From positions 1 to 18,745 of the forward strand of contig NZ_CAAFUZ010000028.1 of NCBI RefSeq assembly GCF_900766305.1: a DNA stretch of 18,745 nt, written 5' to 3'. How positions within the stretch are numbered: position 1 is the stretch's first letter; each line of letters opens with the position of its first letter. This DNA comes from an uncultured Gemella sp. (GTDB lineage Bacteria; Bacillota; Bacilli; Staphylococcales; Gemellaceae). The position numbers were made by a program, and so were the translations under genes. A model generated the notes under the pieces. It worked only from the letters and a program-made list of their open reading frames with translations, was not told the origin of the DNA and searched no databases. Of this stretch, positions 13,030 to 18,745 are shown one piece after another.

Positions 13030-13673
13030 TAATTTTTCTCCAGCATACTATCAAAATCTGTTTTTGATAAAATATTTATTAATCTTTCAAAACGTGGACT
13101 TCTCCATCCACACATACAATAAGTTCTTGCTTTTTCATGGTAATGGTAGTCATTAGCTCTTAAATGATTTTCAGCATCTATTTGAGTTAAAAACATACAA
13201 TTATCAACAGTTGCATCTACCTCTTTATAATACGCAACACTTACATCAGACTCTAATAATTCTAATATCTTATCCCTTCCATCTGTATAAGAATTATCGT
13301 AATCTACTTTATATTTTTCAACCTCTTCTAACCATTCATCGAAATATTCAAAAGTTAATACTCCATCTTTTACCTCAACACTTTTTAGATTATCGTCGCA
13401 TAAGAATTCTAATTTATCCTTTAAATCTTCTAATGTCAGTTCATATTTATCACATTCATCAATAAACACGTAATAATCAGCTTCATCTTCATCTAGATGG
13501 TATATTCTCTCTGGTTGTCTAATTACCCAGTATCTAGGATTAGCTGTACCTACATTGTCTTCTGTGTTTAATTCTTTCTGCAATTCCTTTAAGAATTTAA
13601 TATCATCATTACTTAATTTTTCTTTAACTACTGTATCTTCATGATACTTTAGATTTTCCCAATACTTTGCCAT
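13029..13673 (-). CDS. Conserved acidic phage protein (214 aa)
   Basis: A phage protein of unknown function. The N-terminal part contains VGTANPRYWVIRQPERIYHL (about 41-60), and a long acidic middle follows. The typical end has TQIDAENHLRANDYHYHEKA (about 163-182) followed by ARTYCMCGWRSPRFERLINI, a pattern I recall from many Firmicute phages. The protein is acidic overall, as many early phage inhibitors are, but that alone says nothing firm. GGAGG lies ten bases before the ATG. Confidence 0.75.
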   Translation of the reverse strand: MAKYWENLKYHEDTVVKEKLSNDDIKFLKELQKELNTEDNVGTANPRYWVIRQPERIYHLDEDEADYYVFIDECDKYELTLEDLKDKLEFLCDDNLKSVEVKDGVLTFEYFDEWLEEVEKYKVDYDNSYTDGRDKILELLESDVSVAYYKEVDATVDNCMFLTQIDAENHLRANDYHYHEKARTYCMCGWRSPRFERLINILSKTDFDSMLEKN

Positions 13674-13675
13674 AA

Positions 13676-13891
13676 TTATTTATCCTCCATAATCGCATGC
13701 CACATGAAATAATCTATATCATTAATAAATATTTCACGGCCATTAATTTCTGTCGCAAAAATCATTCCATCGAACTCTTCACTATTATTATGAGTCACCT
13801 GCAAATAATTAATTATACTTGCAGTGACTACTGTTTCAATTTTTTCACCATCATTCATAACAATGGTTAAGCTATACTCTGTAATATCCAT
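13676..13891 (-). CDS. Small phage protein of unknown function (71 aa)
   Basis: No family is recognised. The sequence has a strand-rich look: MDITEYSLTIVMNDGEKIET, then GMIFATEINGREIFINDIDY and a terminal WHAIMEDK. It has no hydrophobic helix and no zinc motif. The start is placed at ATG 13891 because AGAGGTG lies directly upstream; an in-frame TTG at 13909 is less likely. The following gene begins two bases after its stop. Confidence 0.68.
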   Translation of the reverse strand: MDITEYSLTIVMNDGEKIETVVTASIINYLQVTHNNSEEFDGMIFATEINGREIFINDIDYFMWHAIMEDK

Positions 13892-13912
13892 ACTCACCTC
13901 TAATATCAATTT

Positions 13913-14347
13913 TCACGCTTTATTCCTCTCTTTCTTTTTCAAAGATATAATTAATTCACTTAAATCTACACATGAATTCATTAATTCTCTATCTTTTGTT
14001 ATGTGCTTGTATCTTTTATTTAAAATCAATAATGCTCCTCTAGAAATAAGTTTTAAATTTTCTATTTCAAAATTTCTATTATTTCCATCTAGAAATATTA
14101 CTACTTTACCTTTAGGAACTTCTTTTTTTTGATACTGTTCCCATATATAACGATGTTTAGAGATCCATTTATTTATCCCTACTTTTATTTCAATGTATCC
14201 ATTTTTACTCAATCTCTCTGAATTCATCTCTCTAGTATTAAGTGGCAAATGACCTTTTTTAAAGCTTGTTTTATTCGCACTTATATATCCAGTTTTACCT
14301 TTATTCCAAGGGACGTGACCTTTTTTAAAACTTCCACTATTTCCCAT
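13913..14347 (-). CDS. HNH_3 homing-type endonuclease
   Basis: A 144-aa free-standing endonuclease of the HNH_3 type. Two NUMOD-like motifs open it, GSFKKGHVPWNKGKTG and later SFKKGHLPLNTRE. GYIEIKV, KWISKHRYIWEQYQKKEVPK and GKVVIFLDGNNRNFEIENLK follow, with the HNH His in KHR, the Asn in DGNNRN and a closing NL. The start is probably ATG 14347, which lies inside the upstream gene with no clear Shine-Dalgarno; a TTG six bases earlier is no better. Such enzymes are selfish homing elements that invade phage gene clusters. It may have landed between two accessory genes without harming them. Confidence 0.85.
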   Translation of the reverse strand: MGNSGSFKKGHVPWNKGKTGYISANKTSFKKGHLPLNTREMNSERLSKNGYIEIKVGINKWISKHRYIWEQYQKKEVPKGKVVIFLDGNNRNFEIENLKLISRGALLILNKRYKHITKDRELMNSCVDLSELIISLKKKERNKA

Positions 14348-14573
14348 TTTCAATCATCAACGGTAATGTTGCTCCTCTACCAAACTCATTTTTGTATTTT
14401 TCAGCCTCTAAAGCTAGATTAGCATTGTTGATAATTGTATTTCCTATCATTGTTATTGTTTTTGCTCTATTCATTTCTTCTTGAAGTTTATCTCCTTCTA
14501 ACTTATCATCATTAATTCTTTCTAAAGCTTCGAATAAATGATTATTTAAATCTATTAATTTATTTCTAGTCAT
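14337..14573 (-). CDS. Conserved phage protein, helical (78 aa)
   Basis: A helical protein of the widely seen 'MTRNKLIDLNNHLFEALERI' type (residues 1-20), with a central LQEEMNRAKTITMIGNTIIN and NANLALEAEKYKNEFG, often annotated only as phage protein. It resembles small DNA-packaging-associated or regulatory helical proteins, yet no activity is established. The ATG overlaps the stop of the upstream membrane protein gene by one base (TAATG). Its last codons overlap the HNH_3 gene start by 11 nt. Confidence 0.78.
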   Translation of the reverse strand: MTRNKLIDLNNHLFEALERINDDKLEGDKLQEEMNRAKTITMIGNTIINNANLALEAEKYKNEFGRGATLPLMIENGK

Positions 14574-14797
14574 TACCCATAAATCTCCTTATATTGTTTA
14601 AGTAAGTGTAATTGTCTAATACGTTCCTTTTGTTCTTGAATAGTTTGTTGTTGTTTAATGTTTTCATTAGCAAGTTTTTCTAAATTCTTACTAGAAGTAT
14701 ATATCCCAACAATCACTCCAATTGTAAAAACAATAACTACTCCTGAACAAATCATCAAAGCTCTTTCTAACATTTTTATTTTTCTTATACTAACCAC
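14573..14797 (-). CDS. Membrane-anchored coiled-coil protein (74 aa)
   Basis: A basic N-terminus (VSIRKIKMLER) leads to one transmembrane helix (about residues 13-34, ALMICSGVVIVFTIGVIVGI), and a coiled coil follows, including EKLANENIKQQQTIQEQKER. The GTG start at 14797 has AGAGGTG five bases upstream; the ATG at codon 9 lacks an RBS. It overlaps the next upstream gene by 13 nt. The topology, an inner anchor with a coiled coil outside, is reminiscent of spanin or exclusion proteins, but the gene lies in the early run and not in a lysis cassette. Confidence 0.72.
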   Translation of the reverse strand: MVSIRKIKMLERALMICSGVVIVFTIGVIVGIYTSSKNLEKLANENIKQQQTIQEQKERIRQLHLLKQYKEIYG

Positions 14798-15156
14798 TTA
14801 ATCACCTCTAAAACAAATATTATTATCATTAAAATTGCCATTCCAAATACGCTATATTCTAGCTTATGGATTCGTTCTTTTTGATTTTCTATAATATTCT
14901 TCATTTCATCTGCTCTTTTGCTATTCTCAAGTTCTAAATGTGTTTGAGCTTGTAAAATATTAGAAAAACTATCTTTAGTTGCTTCTAGAAGTTTTTCTTG
15001 CTTTTTGAATTGCTCCATTAATTTTTTAGTCTCTTCAAAATAACTATCTCCTCTCATGTTTAAGGCTTCTATTTTTTTATCTTGTAATTTATAATCTTTT
15101 TGTATGTCTTTTATTTCGTTTTTTAATTCTAATTTTTTAGATTGTCTTTTATTCAT
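14785..15156 (-). CDS. Coiled-coil protein with C-terminal membrane anchor (123 aa)
   Basis: Long heptad-rich helices fill residues 1 to about 98, including KLELKNEIKDIQKDYKLQDK and, later, ENQKERIHKLEY. They end in one C-terminal transmembrane helix (VFGMAILMIIIFVLEVIKWL). The protein is tail-anchored and likely cytoplasmic-facing, opposite in topology to its downstream partner. The two genes overlap by 13 nt and could form a membrane complex. ATG 15156 is chosen with AGGTG six bases upstream; an upstream in-frame GTG at 15165 falls inside that site. Function unknown. Confidence 0.72.
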   Translation of the reverse strand: MNKRQSKKLELKNEIKDIQKDYKLQDKKIEALNMRGDSYFEETKKLMEQFKKQEKLLEATKDSFSNILQAQTHLELENSKRADEMKNIIENQKERIHKLEYSVFGMAILMIIIFVLEVIKWLV

Positions 15157-15157
15157 T

Positions 15158-15562
15158 TTATGCACCTACCAATTCTTTTAATTGTTTTACTAATTTATGT
15201 CTCTCATGATTCCACGCTGTAATTTGAGCATTTACCATAGCTAAATTTTTATAGCAAACTTCTTGCTCACTCGCAAGTTTATTTAAGCGTTCATCAGCCT
15301 TAGCAAGTTTATTTAATAATTCTTGTCCCAATCCACTATCCTTATTTTCATCTGGTTTATTAATCTTCTCTTCTTTACTGATTAAACTCTCATATAGTTC
15401 CTTTAATCTCTTATAATTTTTACTTCTTGGAATTCTTCCTCTTTTCCACGCTGTAATATTTTGTGAACCTACTCCAAGTTCTATTGCTAGAATAGCTTCA
15501 CTCCACCCCGTTTTCTCTTTTACAACTTCTATCATCTTATTAATATTTACTACTTTTTTCAT
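15158..15562 (-). CDS. HTH DNA-binding protein with coiled-coil tail
   Basis: A 134-aa protein. An XRE-like helix-turn-helix (about residues 20-45) reads SEAILAIELGVGSQNITAWK then RGRIPRSKNYKRL, with the usual 'ALGVGSQNI-AWK-RG-IP' turn and recognition helix. Residues about 75-130 form a coiled coil (LLNKLAKADERLNKLASEQE), probably for dimer formation. The type is seen in phage repressors, antirepressors and early regulators. GGAGG stands eight bases before the ATG. It could bind the palindromes noted in the control region, but nothing proves this. Confidence 0.75.
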   Translation of the reverse strand: MKKVVNINKMIEVVKEKTGWSEAILAIELGVGSQNITAWKRGRIPRSKNYKRLKELYESLISKEEKINKPDENKDSGLGQELLNKLAKADERLNKLASEQEVCYKNLAMVNAQITAWNHERHKLVKQLKELVGA

Positions 15563-15565
15563 CTT

Positions 15566-16009
15566 CTATACCTCCACTTTCTCCTTGAAAACTCCATTTT
15601 TTCTTGCGAACTCTTTTGCCCTCTCTAGGTGTTTATTTACTTCATCTATTATGACTGGCTCAATATCTAATCCTGTTTCAACTAGTAGTTGTTCTCTAGT
15701 TTCACTTAGATCAAATAAAAAGTAACCAGCTTCTTTCATTTTTGCATCACTAACAACTTCAAACATTTCTCTAATAGTTCTTTCAATTCGTTTTGCACCA
15801 TAATTATGATTTGCTCGCAAGCTCCACGCTAACGCTAGACAAAAATCTCCTATAAAATCAGCAACCTTAAGATTAACTTCTCTTTCTAACCGTCTTGTGT
15901 AACTTTCTTCGATTTCACTTAATGCTAATTCAGCGGCCTGATTACGAGTTAATTTCTTTTGACCAGGTTTGCTATATCCAAAAGTATTCCTAACTCTTTT
16001 CTTTCCCAT
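15566..16009 (-). CDS. Phage protein of unknown function (147 aa)
   Basis: A basic N-terminal tail (GKKRVRNTFGYSKPGQKKLT) precedes a helical body, RNQAAELALSEIEESYTRRL and FIGDFCLALAWSLRANHNYG, then AKRIERTIREMFEVVSDAKM. The end is charged (LERAKEFARKNG). I do not recognise the family. The layout is that of a small, all-helical nucleic-acid-associated protein, but no catalytic motif is visible. It overlaps the preceding gene by 20 nt and precedes the HTH gene by 3 nt. AGGAG sits close to the ATG. Confidence 0.68.
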   Translation of the reverse strand: MGKKRVRNTFGYSKPGQKKLTRNQAAELALSEIEESYTRRLEREVNLKVADFIGDFCLALAWSLRANHNYGAKRIERTIREMFEVVSDAKMKEAGYFLFDLSETREQLLVETGLDIEPVIIDEVNKHLERAKEFARKNGVFKEKVEV

Positions 16010-16283
16010 CTTCTCCTAACCTTGATATCCTTTCTAAAATTTCATCTAGTTCTTCATCCTCTATAAAACCTATAACATCATCTGTTATTTCAGTTGACAT
16101 TGTTATAGAGCCGTATTCTGAATCAGAAAACTCTAATACTGCAAGTTCTACACCATAACTTTCTGAATTTTCAATAATCGAAGCTCCATAACCATTAGGA
16201 AATCTATATCTAACCATTCGTCCCCCAAATATTACGTGTTCATCATCTATAAAAATATATTCTTTAAACTTCTCACTAATCAA
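15990..16283 (-). CDS. Conserved phage protein of unknown function (97 aa)
   Basis: The core reads FGGRMVRYRFPNGYGASIIE, then GVELAVLEFSDSEYGSITMS, and the C-terminus is very acidic (EDEELDEILERISRLGED). I recall similar 'YRFPNGYGASVI ... YELAV' proteins in many Firmicute phages, of no known role. The start is taken as TTG 16283 with AGAGG nine bases upstream. An alternative ATG at codon 23 (MVRYRF) follows a GGGGGACGA site and would remove the first 22 residues, so the start is uncertain. Confidence 0.7.
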   Translation of the reverse strand: MISEKFKEYIFIDDEHVIFGGRMVRYRFPNGYGASIIENSESYGVELAVLEFSDSEYGSITMSTEITDDVIGFIEDEELDEILERISRLGEDGKEKS

Positions 16284-16299
16284 ATTTTCATACCTCTAA

Positions 16300-16752
16300 C
16301 TAATCTTCCTGAAATGGATTCCACCCCATATTAAAATCAATATTATCTTCAAATTCTCCAAAACCATTATTAGCCTGTTGACTGTAACTACTATTTTGCA
16401 CTTGGCCGTATTGAGTAGTATTTCCTTGTTGTTTCTTACTCTCTAAGAAAGTTATATTACTTGCTACTACCTCTGTAACATAAACAGTCTTACCATCATT
16501 ACCTTGAAAATTCCTTGTAGAGATTCTACCCTCTACAGATATTAAGCTACCTTTACTTAAAAATCGTGCCATATTCTCAGCCTTTTTATCAAAAGCAACA
16601 CAACCAATAAAATCTGCAGCTTGTTCTCCTTGTTCATTTTTAAAATTCCTATTTACTGCTAATGTAAAATAAGTCATCATCTTACCTGTAGATGTTTGTC
16701 TTAAATCCACATCTCTTACTAATCTTCCTACTAAAACTACGTTATTAACCAT
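16300..16752 (-). CDS. ssb: Single-stranded DNA-binding protein
   Basis: A 150-aa SSB. The OB fold covers residues 1 to about 104, with NNVVLVGRLVRDVDLRQTST at the start, YFTLAVNRNF (28-37), ADFIGCVAFDKKAENMARFL, and SVEGRISTRNF. A Gln/Asn/Gly-rich linker (109-135) and an acidic tail follow. It coats single-stranded DNA during replication. The tip is unusual: it ends WNPFQED, whereas typical SSBs end with DDDLPF or DIPF as the final residues, so the Pro-Phe lies three residues inside. AAAGGAG precedes the ATG by eight bases. It is the first accessory gene after the replication initiator and recombinase. Confidence 0.95.
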   Translation of the reverse strand: MVNNVVLVGRLVRDVDLRQTSTGKMMTYFTLAVNRNFKNEQGEQAADFIGCVAFDKKAENMARFLSKGSLISVEGRISTRNFQGNDGKTVYVTEVVASNITFLESKKQQGNTTQYGQVQNSSYSQQANNGFGEFEDNIDFNMGWNPFQED

Positions 16753-16955
16753 TTATTATTCTCCTTTAAATTTATTCTTAAATGATTGATTGAATGATTG
16801 ATTTATTAAATAAGTATGTATCATATCTAATAAAGTGTTACATCTGTTAAATATCTTCTAACCTCTCTACTACCAGTATTTTAAATATAATCTATTTTTC
16901 ACAATGTAATGTTTCCCTTAATCGTTACATATTAAAAATTATTTTTAAAATGAGG
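16753..16955. other. Non-coding gap between recombinase and ssb with tandem 12-bp repeat
   Basis: No ORF is seen. It holds two tandem copies of AATGATTGATTG/T (16781-16792 and 16793-16804) close to the ssb start, and an inverted repeat ATGTAA/TTACAT (within 16904-16930). A weak leftward -10 (TATGAT) lies near 16825-16835. A promoter for the ssb run is likely here but I cannot fix it. Confidence 0.5.
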
Positions 16956-17510
16956 TTACAAACCACCCCATTTTTTAACGGCTTTACTCATTTCATCACG
17001 CTCTATTCCTATATATCTTAATGTGATACTAGGATCATGATGATTAAATAATTTCATCAGTGTAACTACATCTTTACTTTCCTTGTAGAAATGATATCCA
17101 AATGTCTTTCTGAAGCTGTGAGTGCCTATATTCTTTATTCCACACTCTCTTGCACCAGTCTTTAGTATTCTATAAGCCTGTGTTCTCGTTATTGGCCTAT
17201 TAGAGTTCTTATATCGTGTTGACTTGAATAAATATTCTTCATCCTCTTTATCTGCACAATATTCTTCTAACACTCGCTTTAATTTAGGTAATATAATCAT
17301 CTCTCTTAACTTACCAGTCTTCATTTCACGTCTTCTGACTTTATCTCTACTTTTGACATCTCCAACTTTCAGTCCCAATAGATCACTTATCCTAAACGCT
17401 ACATTTATCCCCATATAGAAAAGTAAATAATCACGTTCACTCCTACTCTTAAAATAATAATTCATTGCATCTAGTTCTTCTTGAGTTCTTAACGGTTCAA
17501 CAAACTCCAA
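16956..17510 (-). CDS. Small tyrosine recombinase, catalytic domain only
   Basis: A 184-aa tyrosine recombinase with Arg40 (VAFRISDLLGL), Lys64 (REMKTGK), His131 and Arg134 (THSFRKTFGYH), His157 (LFNHHDPS) and Tyr166 (TLRYIGI), so all active residues are present. Full-length integrases have about 300-400 residues. Here the N-terminal arm-binding and core-binding domains are absent, and only a few residues precede the catalytic fold. The start is TTG 17510, fixed by AGGAGG eight bases upstream. It stands between the replication initiator and ssb, not next to an att site, so resolution of replication products is likelier than prophage integration. Confidence 0.9.
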   Translation of the reverse strand: MEFVEPLRTQEELDAMNYYFKSRSERDYLLFYMGINVAFRISDLLGLKVGDVKSRDKVRRREMKTGKLREMIILPKLKRVLEEYCADKEDEEYLFKSTRYKNSNRPITRTQAYRILKTGARECGIKNIGTHSFRKTFGYHFYKESKDVVTLMKLFNHHDPSITLRYIGIERDEMSKAVKKWGGL

Positions 17511-17539
17511 ATCGATAACCTCCTAAATAGAAATTATCA

Positions 17540-18652
17540 TCAAACATCACTGCGTTCTTTTCCGTGTAATTCCTGCATTAAAGCATTATATGCTGCTTCA
17601 TCCTCTTCAGTAACAATTCTTTCTTTACTCTTCCTACCTACATTGTTCATATTGTTAATTCTCTCTTGTAAATAATCTGGCATTGGTAATACATATCTAC
17701 CATGAGCATTATTTCCACCAGTGAACGTCGACTTACTGCTTTCATATTGCTCTTTTGCATTGTACAATACGGCCAAAATATACTTCTGATGATTTGTAGG
17801 ATACTTGACTTGACTTAATCTATCAAAAATATATTGAATATGCTCATGCCTCACCTCACTTAATCTTTGAGCACCCTCTCCTGCCGTTACTCTCATTTTC
17901 CCAACATACAATTTTGCATCGGAAGGCATTAAGCAAATATCAACTGCATACTTAATCCACTTATCAAGCTCTACCTGTTTATTCTTACTGACTCGGGTAT
18001 ACCCAAAGCTGTCTCTGAAATACTGTGTATTGTATTTCTTACGAGGACTAATATCTCTTTTATCCTCTTCAATCAATCGCTCATCATTTCCAATCATTTG
18101 CTCGCTATATATAATATTATTATTTGATTGATGAGATGATATATTATTCTCTTTATTTAATCTTTTATTATTCTTTTTATTACATTTGCTGATTTCTAGC
18201 AAATCCATTTGTTGATTTTTAGCAAATCCCATTTGCTGATTTCTAGCAAATGCATTTGTTGAGTTTAACAAATGGTCTTCTTTTTCTTTTTTAAAATCTT
18301 CATAAAGCTTTTCTAACTTTTCATAATTAATCCTATACCAAATAGTCCGATCAGATTTGTCTTTAGAAAGCGGCACTCCAATCAATACCCCCTCATCTCT
18401 TAATGATTTAAATAGACTTCTTACTTTAGCATGAGTCAAATAACTAAAATCATTTTCATGCCATTCTTTTATAGATTGATACGTCCACCAGTAGCCATTA
18501 ACATATGCTTTGTATTTTTTATTTTTTTTATTATTTTCCACCCAATAGTGAACCTGCTGTAATACTGTAGCCGCTCTATCAGCACCATTACTTTTTAATA
18601 TCTTTGCCAACGTCCTATCAAAAACTATTGGCTGTTCATCAAATAGCAACAT
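17540..18652 (-). CDS. Phage replication initiator / replisome organiser
   Basis: A 370-aa protein. The N-terminal winged-helix domain (about 1-115) includes MLLFDEQPIVFDRTLAKILK, AATVLQQVHYWVENN, GYWWTYQSIKEWH and TIWYRINYEKLEKLY, the usual start of Firmicute phage initiators. A repetitive linker (about 127-157) is encoded by DNA iterons. The C-terminal part includes KWIKYAVDICLMPSDAKLYV and HIQYIFDRLSQVKYPTNHQK. It should bind the origin within its own gene and load the host helicase, as lambda O does. ATG 18652 is chosen with AGGTG six bases upstream; a GTG at 18661 falls inside that RBS. Confidence 0.85.
   Translation of the reverse strand: MLLFDEQPIVFDRTLAKILKSNGADRAATVLQQVHYWVENNKKNKKYKAYVNGYWWTYQSIKEWHENDFSYLTHAKVRSLFKSLRDEGVLIGVPLSKDKSDRTIWYRINYEKLEKLYEDFKKEKEDHLLNSTNAFARNQQMGFAKNQQMDLLEISKCNKKNNKRLNKENNISSHQSNNNIIYSEQMIGNDERLIEEDKRDISPRKKYNTQYFRDSFGYTRVSKNKQVELDKWIKYAVDICLMPSDAKLYVGKMRVTAGEGAQRLSEVRHEHIQYIFDRLSQVKYPTNHQKYILAVLYNAKEQYESSKSTFTGGNNAHGRYVLPMPDYLQERINNMNNVGRKSKERIVTEEDEAAYNALMQELHGKERSDV
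18183..18273. other. Probable replication origin: four palindromic iterons inside the initiator gene
   Basis: Four copies of a 21-22-nt repeat start at 18183, 18206, 18230 and 18253 (23/24/23-bp spacing). Each is an inverted repeat. Copies 1 and 3 have arms ATTTGCT/AGCAAAT around GATTTCT. Copy 4 has arms ATTTGTT/AACAAAT, with both arms changed together. Copy 2 is imperfect. A very AT-rich tract (about 18105-18182) adjoins on the left, followed by a single ATTTGCT half-site at 18096-18102. Iterons next to an AT-rich unwinding tract inside the initiator gene match the lambda-type origin. Confidence 0.82.
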
Positions 18653-18745
18653 AATTATCACCTACTTTACGTTTATAATCTCTTGCTTTTTTATATTTAT
18701 TAAGATATAATTTAATTAAGTAATCATTGAACGTCTTTTTTAGGC
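18639..18745 (-). CDS. C-terminal end of an upstream gene (partial)
   Basis: An open frame enters at the window edge and ends at TGA 18639-18641, overlapping the initiator start by 14 nt. The last 34 residues are basic, with KKTFNDYLIKLYLNKYKKAR and GDNYVAI at the end. The overlap is of the kind seen throughout this operon. The product cannot be named from this fragment. Confidence 0.45.
   Translation of the reverse strand, partial: LKKTFNDYLIKLYLNKYKKARDYKRKVGDNYVAI

Noticed and set aside
16956..17000. Terminator after the recombinase gene
   Set aside because: Only a 4-bp GGTT/AACC stem is present near the stop, with a weak T-rich stretch. Not enough to call.
18639..18745. Similarity between KKTFNDYLI in the partial gene and KKNTFNDFLI in the 44-aa peptide
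   Set aside because: The match covers about ten residues, is not contiguous at DNA level and lies in AT-rich sequence of low complexity. Treated as coincidence.

Overview
The window is a contiguous piece of a tailed-phage or prophage genome. Essentially every gene lies on the minus strand, so the biological reading order runs from base 18745 down to base 1. The DNA is strongly AT-rich (roughly 30 % GC by eye). Shine-Dalgarno sites are of the AGGAGG/AAAGGAG type, TTG and GTG starts are common, and the protein families (P27-type small terminase, HK97 portal/protease/capsid, YopX proteins, ArpU-like regulator) point to a siphovirus of a low-GC Firmicute (Bacillota). A Gemella, Staphylococcus or Streptococcus-like host would fit, but the genus cannot be fixed from sequence alone. 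TGA is used as a stop (for example at 611-613), so the standard code applies.

Layout in transcription order. (1) 18745-16300, replication: the end of an unknown gene, a replication initiator whose coding sequence carries four palindromic iterons next to an AT-rich stretch (probable origin), a catalytic-domain-only tyrosine recombinase, and a single-strand-binding protein. (2) 16283-9117, a dense run of small accessory genes with 1-30 nt overlaps: an HTH protein, two membrane/coiled-coil proteins, an HNH_3 homing-type endonuclease, three YopX-family proteins, several phage proteins of unknown role, and one gene interrupted by a single in-frame TGA. (3) 9116-7793, the control region: a leader with three perfect hairpins, two of which have fully complementary 8-nt loops; an ArpU/RinA-like late regulator; then a self-contained unit with a consensus promoter carrying a 20-bp palindrome, a 29-codon ORF with a strong RBS, an opposing antisense RNA with its own promoter and terminator, a 44-aa membrane peptide, a 62-aa basic protein and a terminator. 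(4) 7792-1, packaging and head-tail genes in the usual order: HNH endonuclease, a GC-rich palindromic candidate cos site, TerS, TerL, small membrane protein, portal, ClpP-like protease, major capsid protein, connector and completion proteins, and the start of the probable major tail protein.

Together the genes describe a cos-type HK97-like phage whose early/replication operon ends in a late activator, which then presumably switches on packaging and morphogenesis. No lysogeny module, main integrase or lysis cassette lies inside this window. The most original elements are the control-region unit at 7830-8505, which looks like an undescribed type I toxin-antitoxin or moron-type locus, and the kissing-loop leader at 8961-9080.
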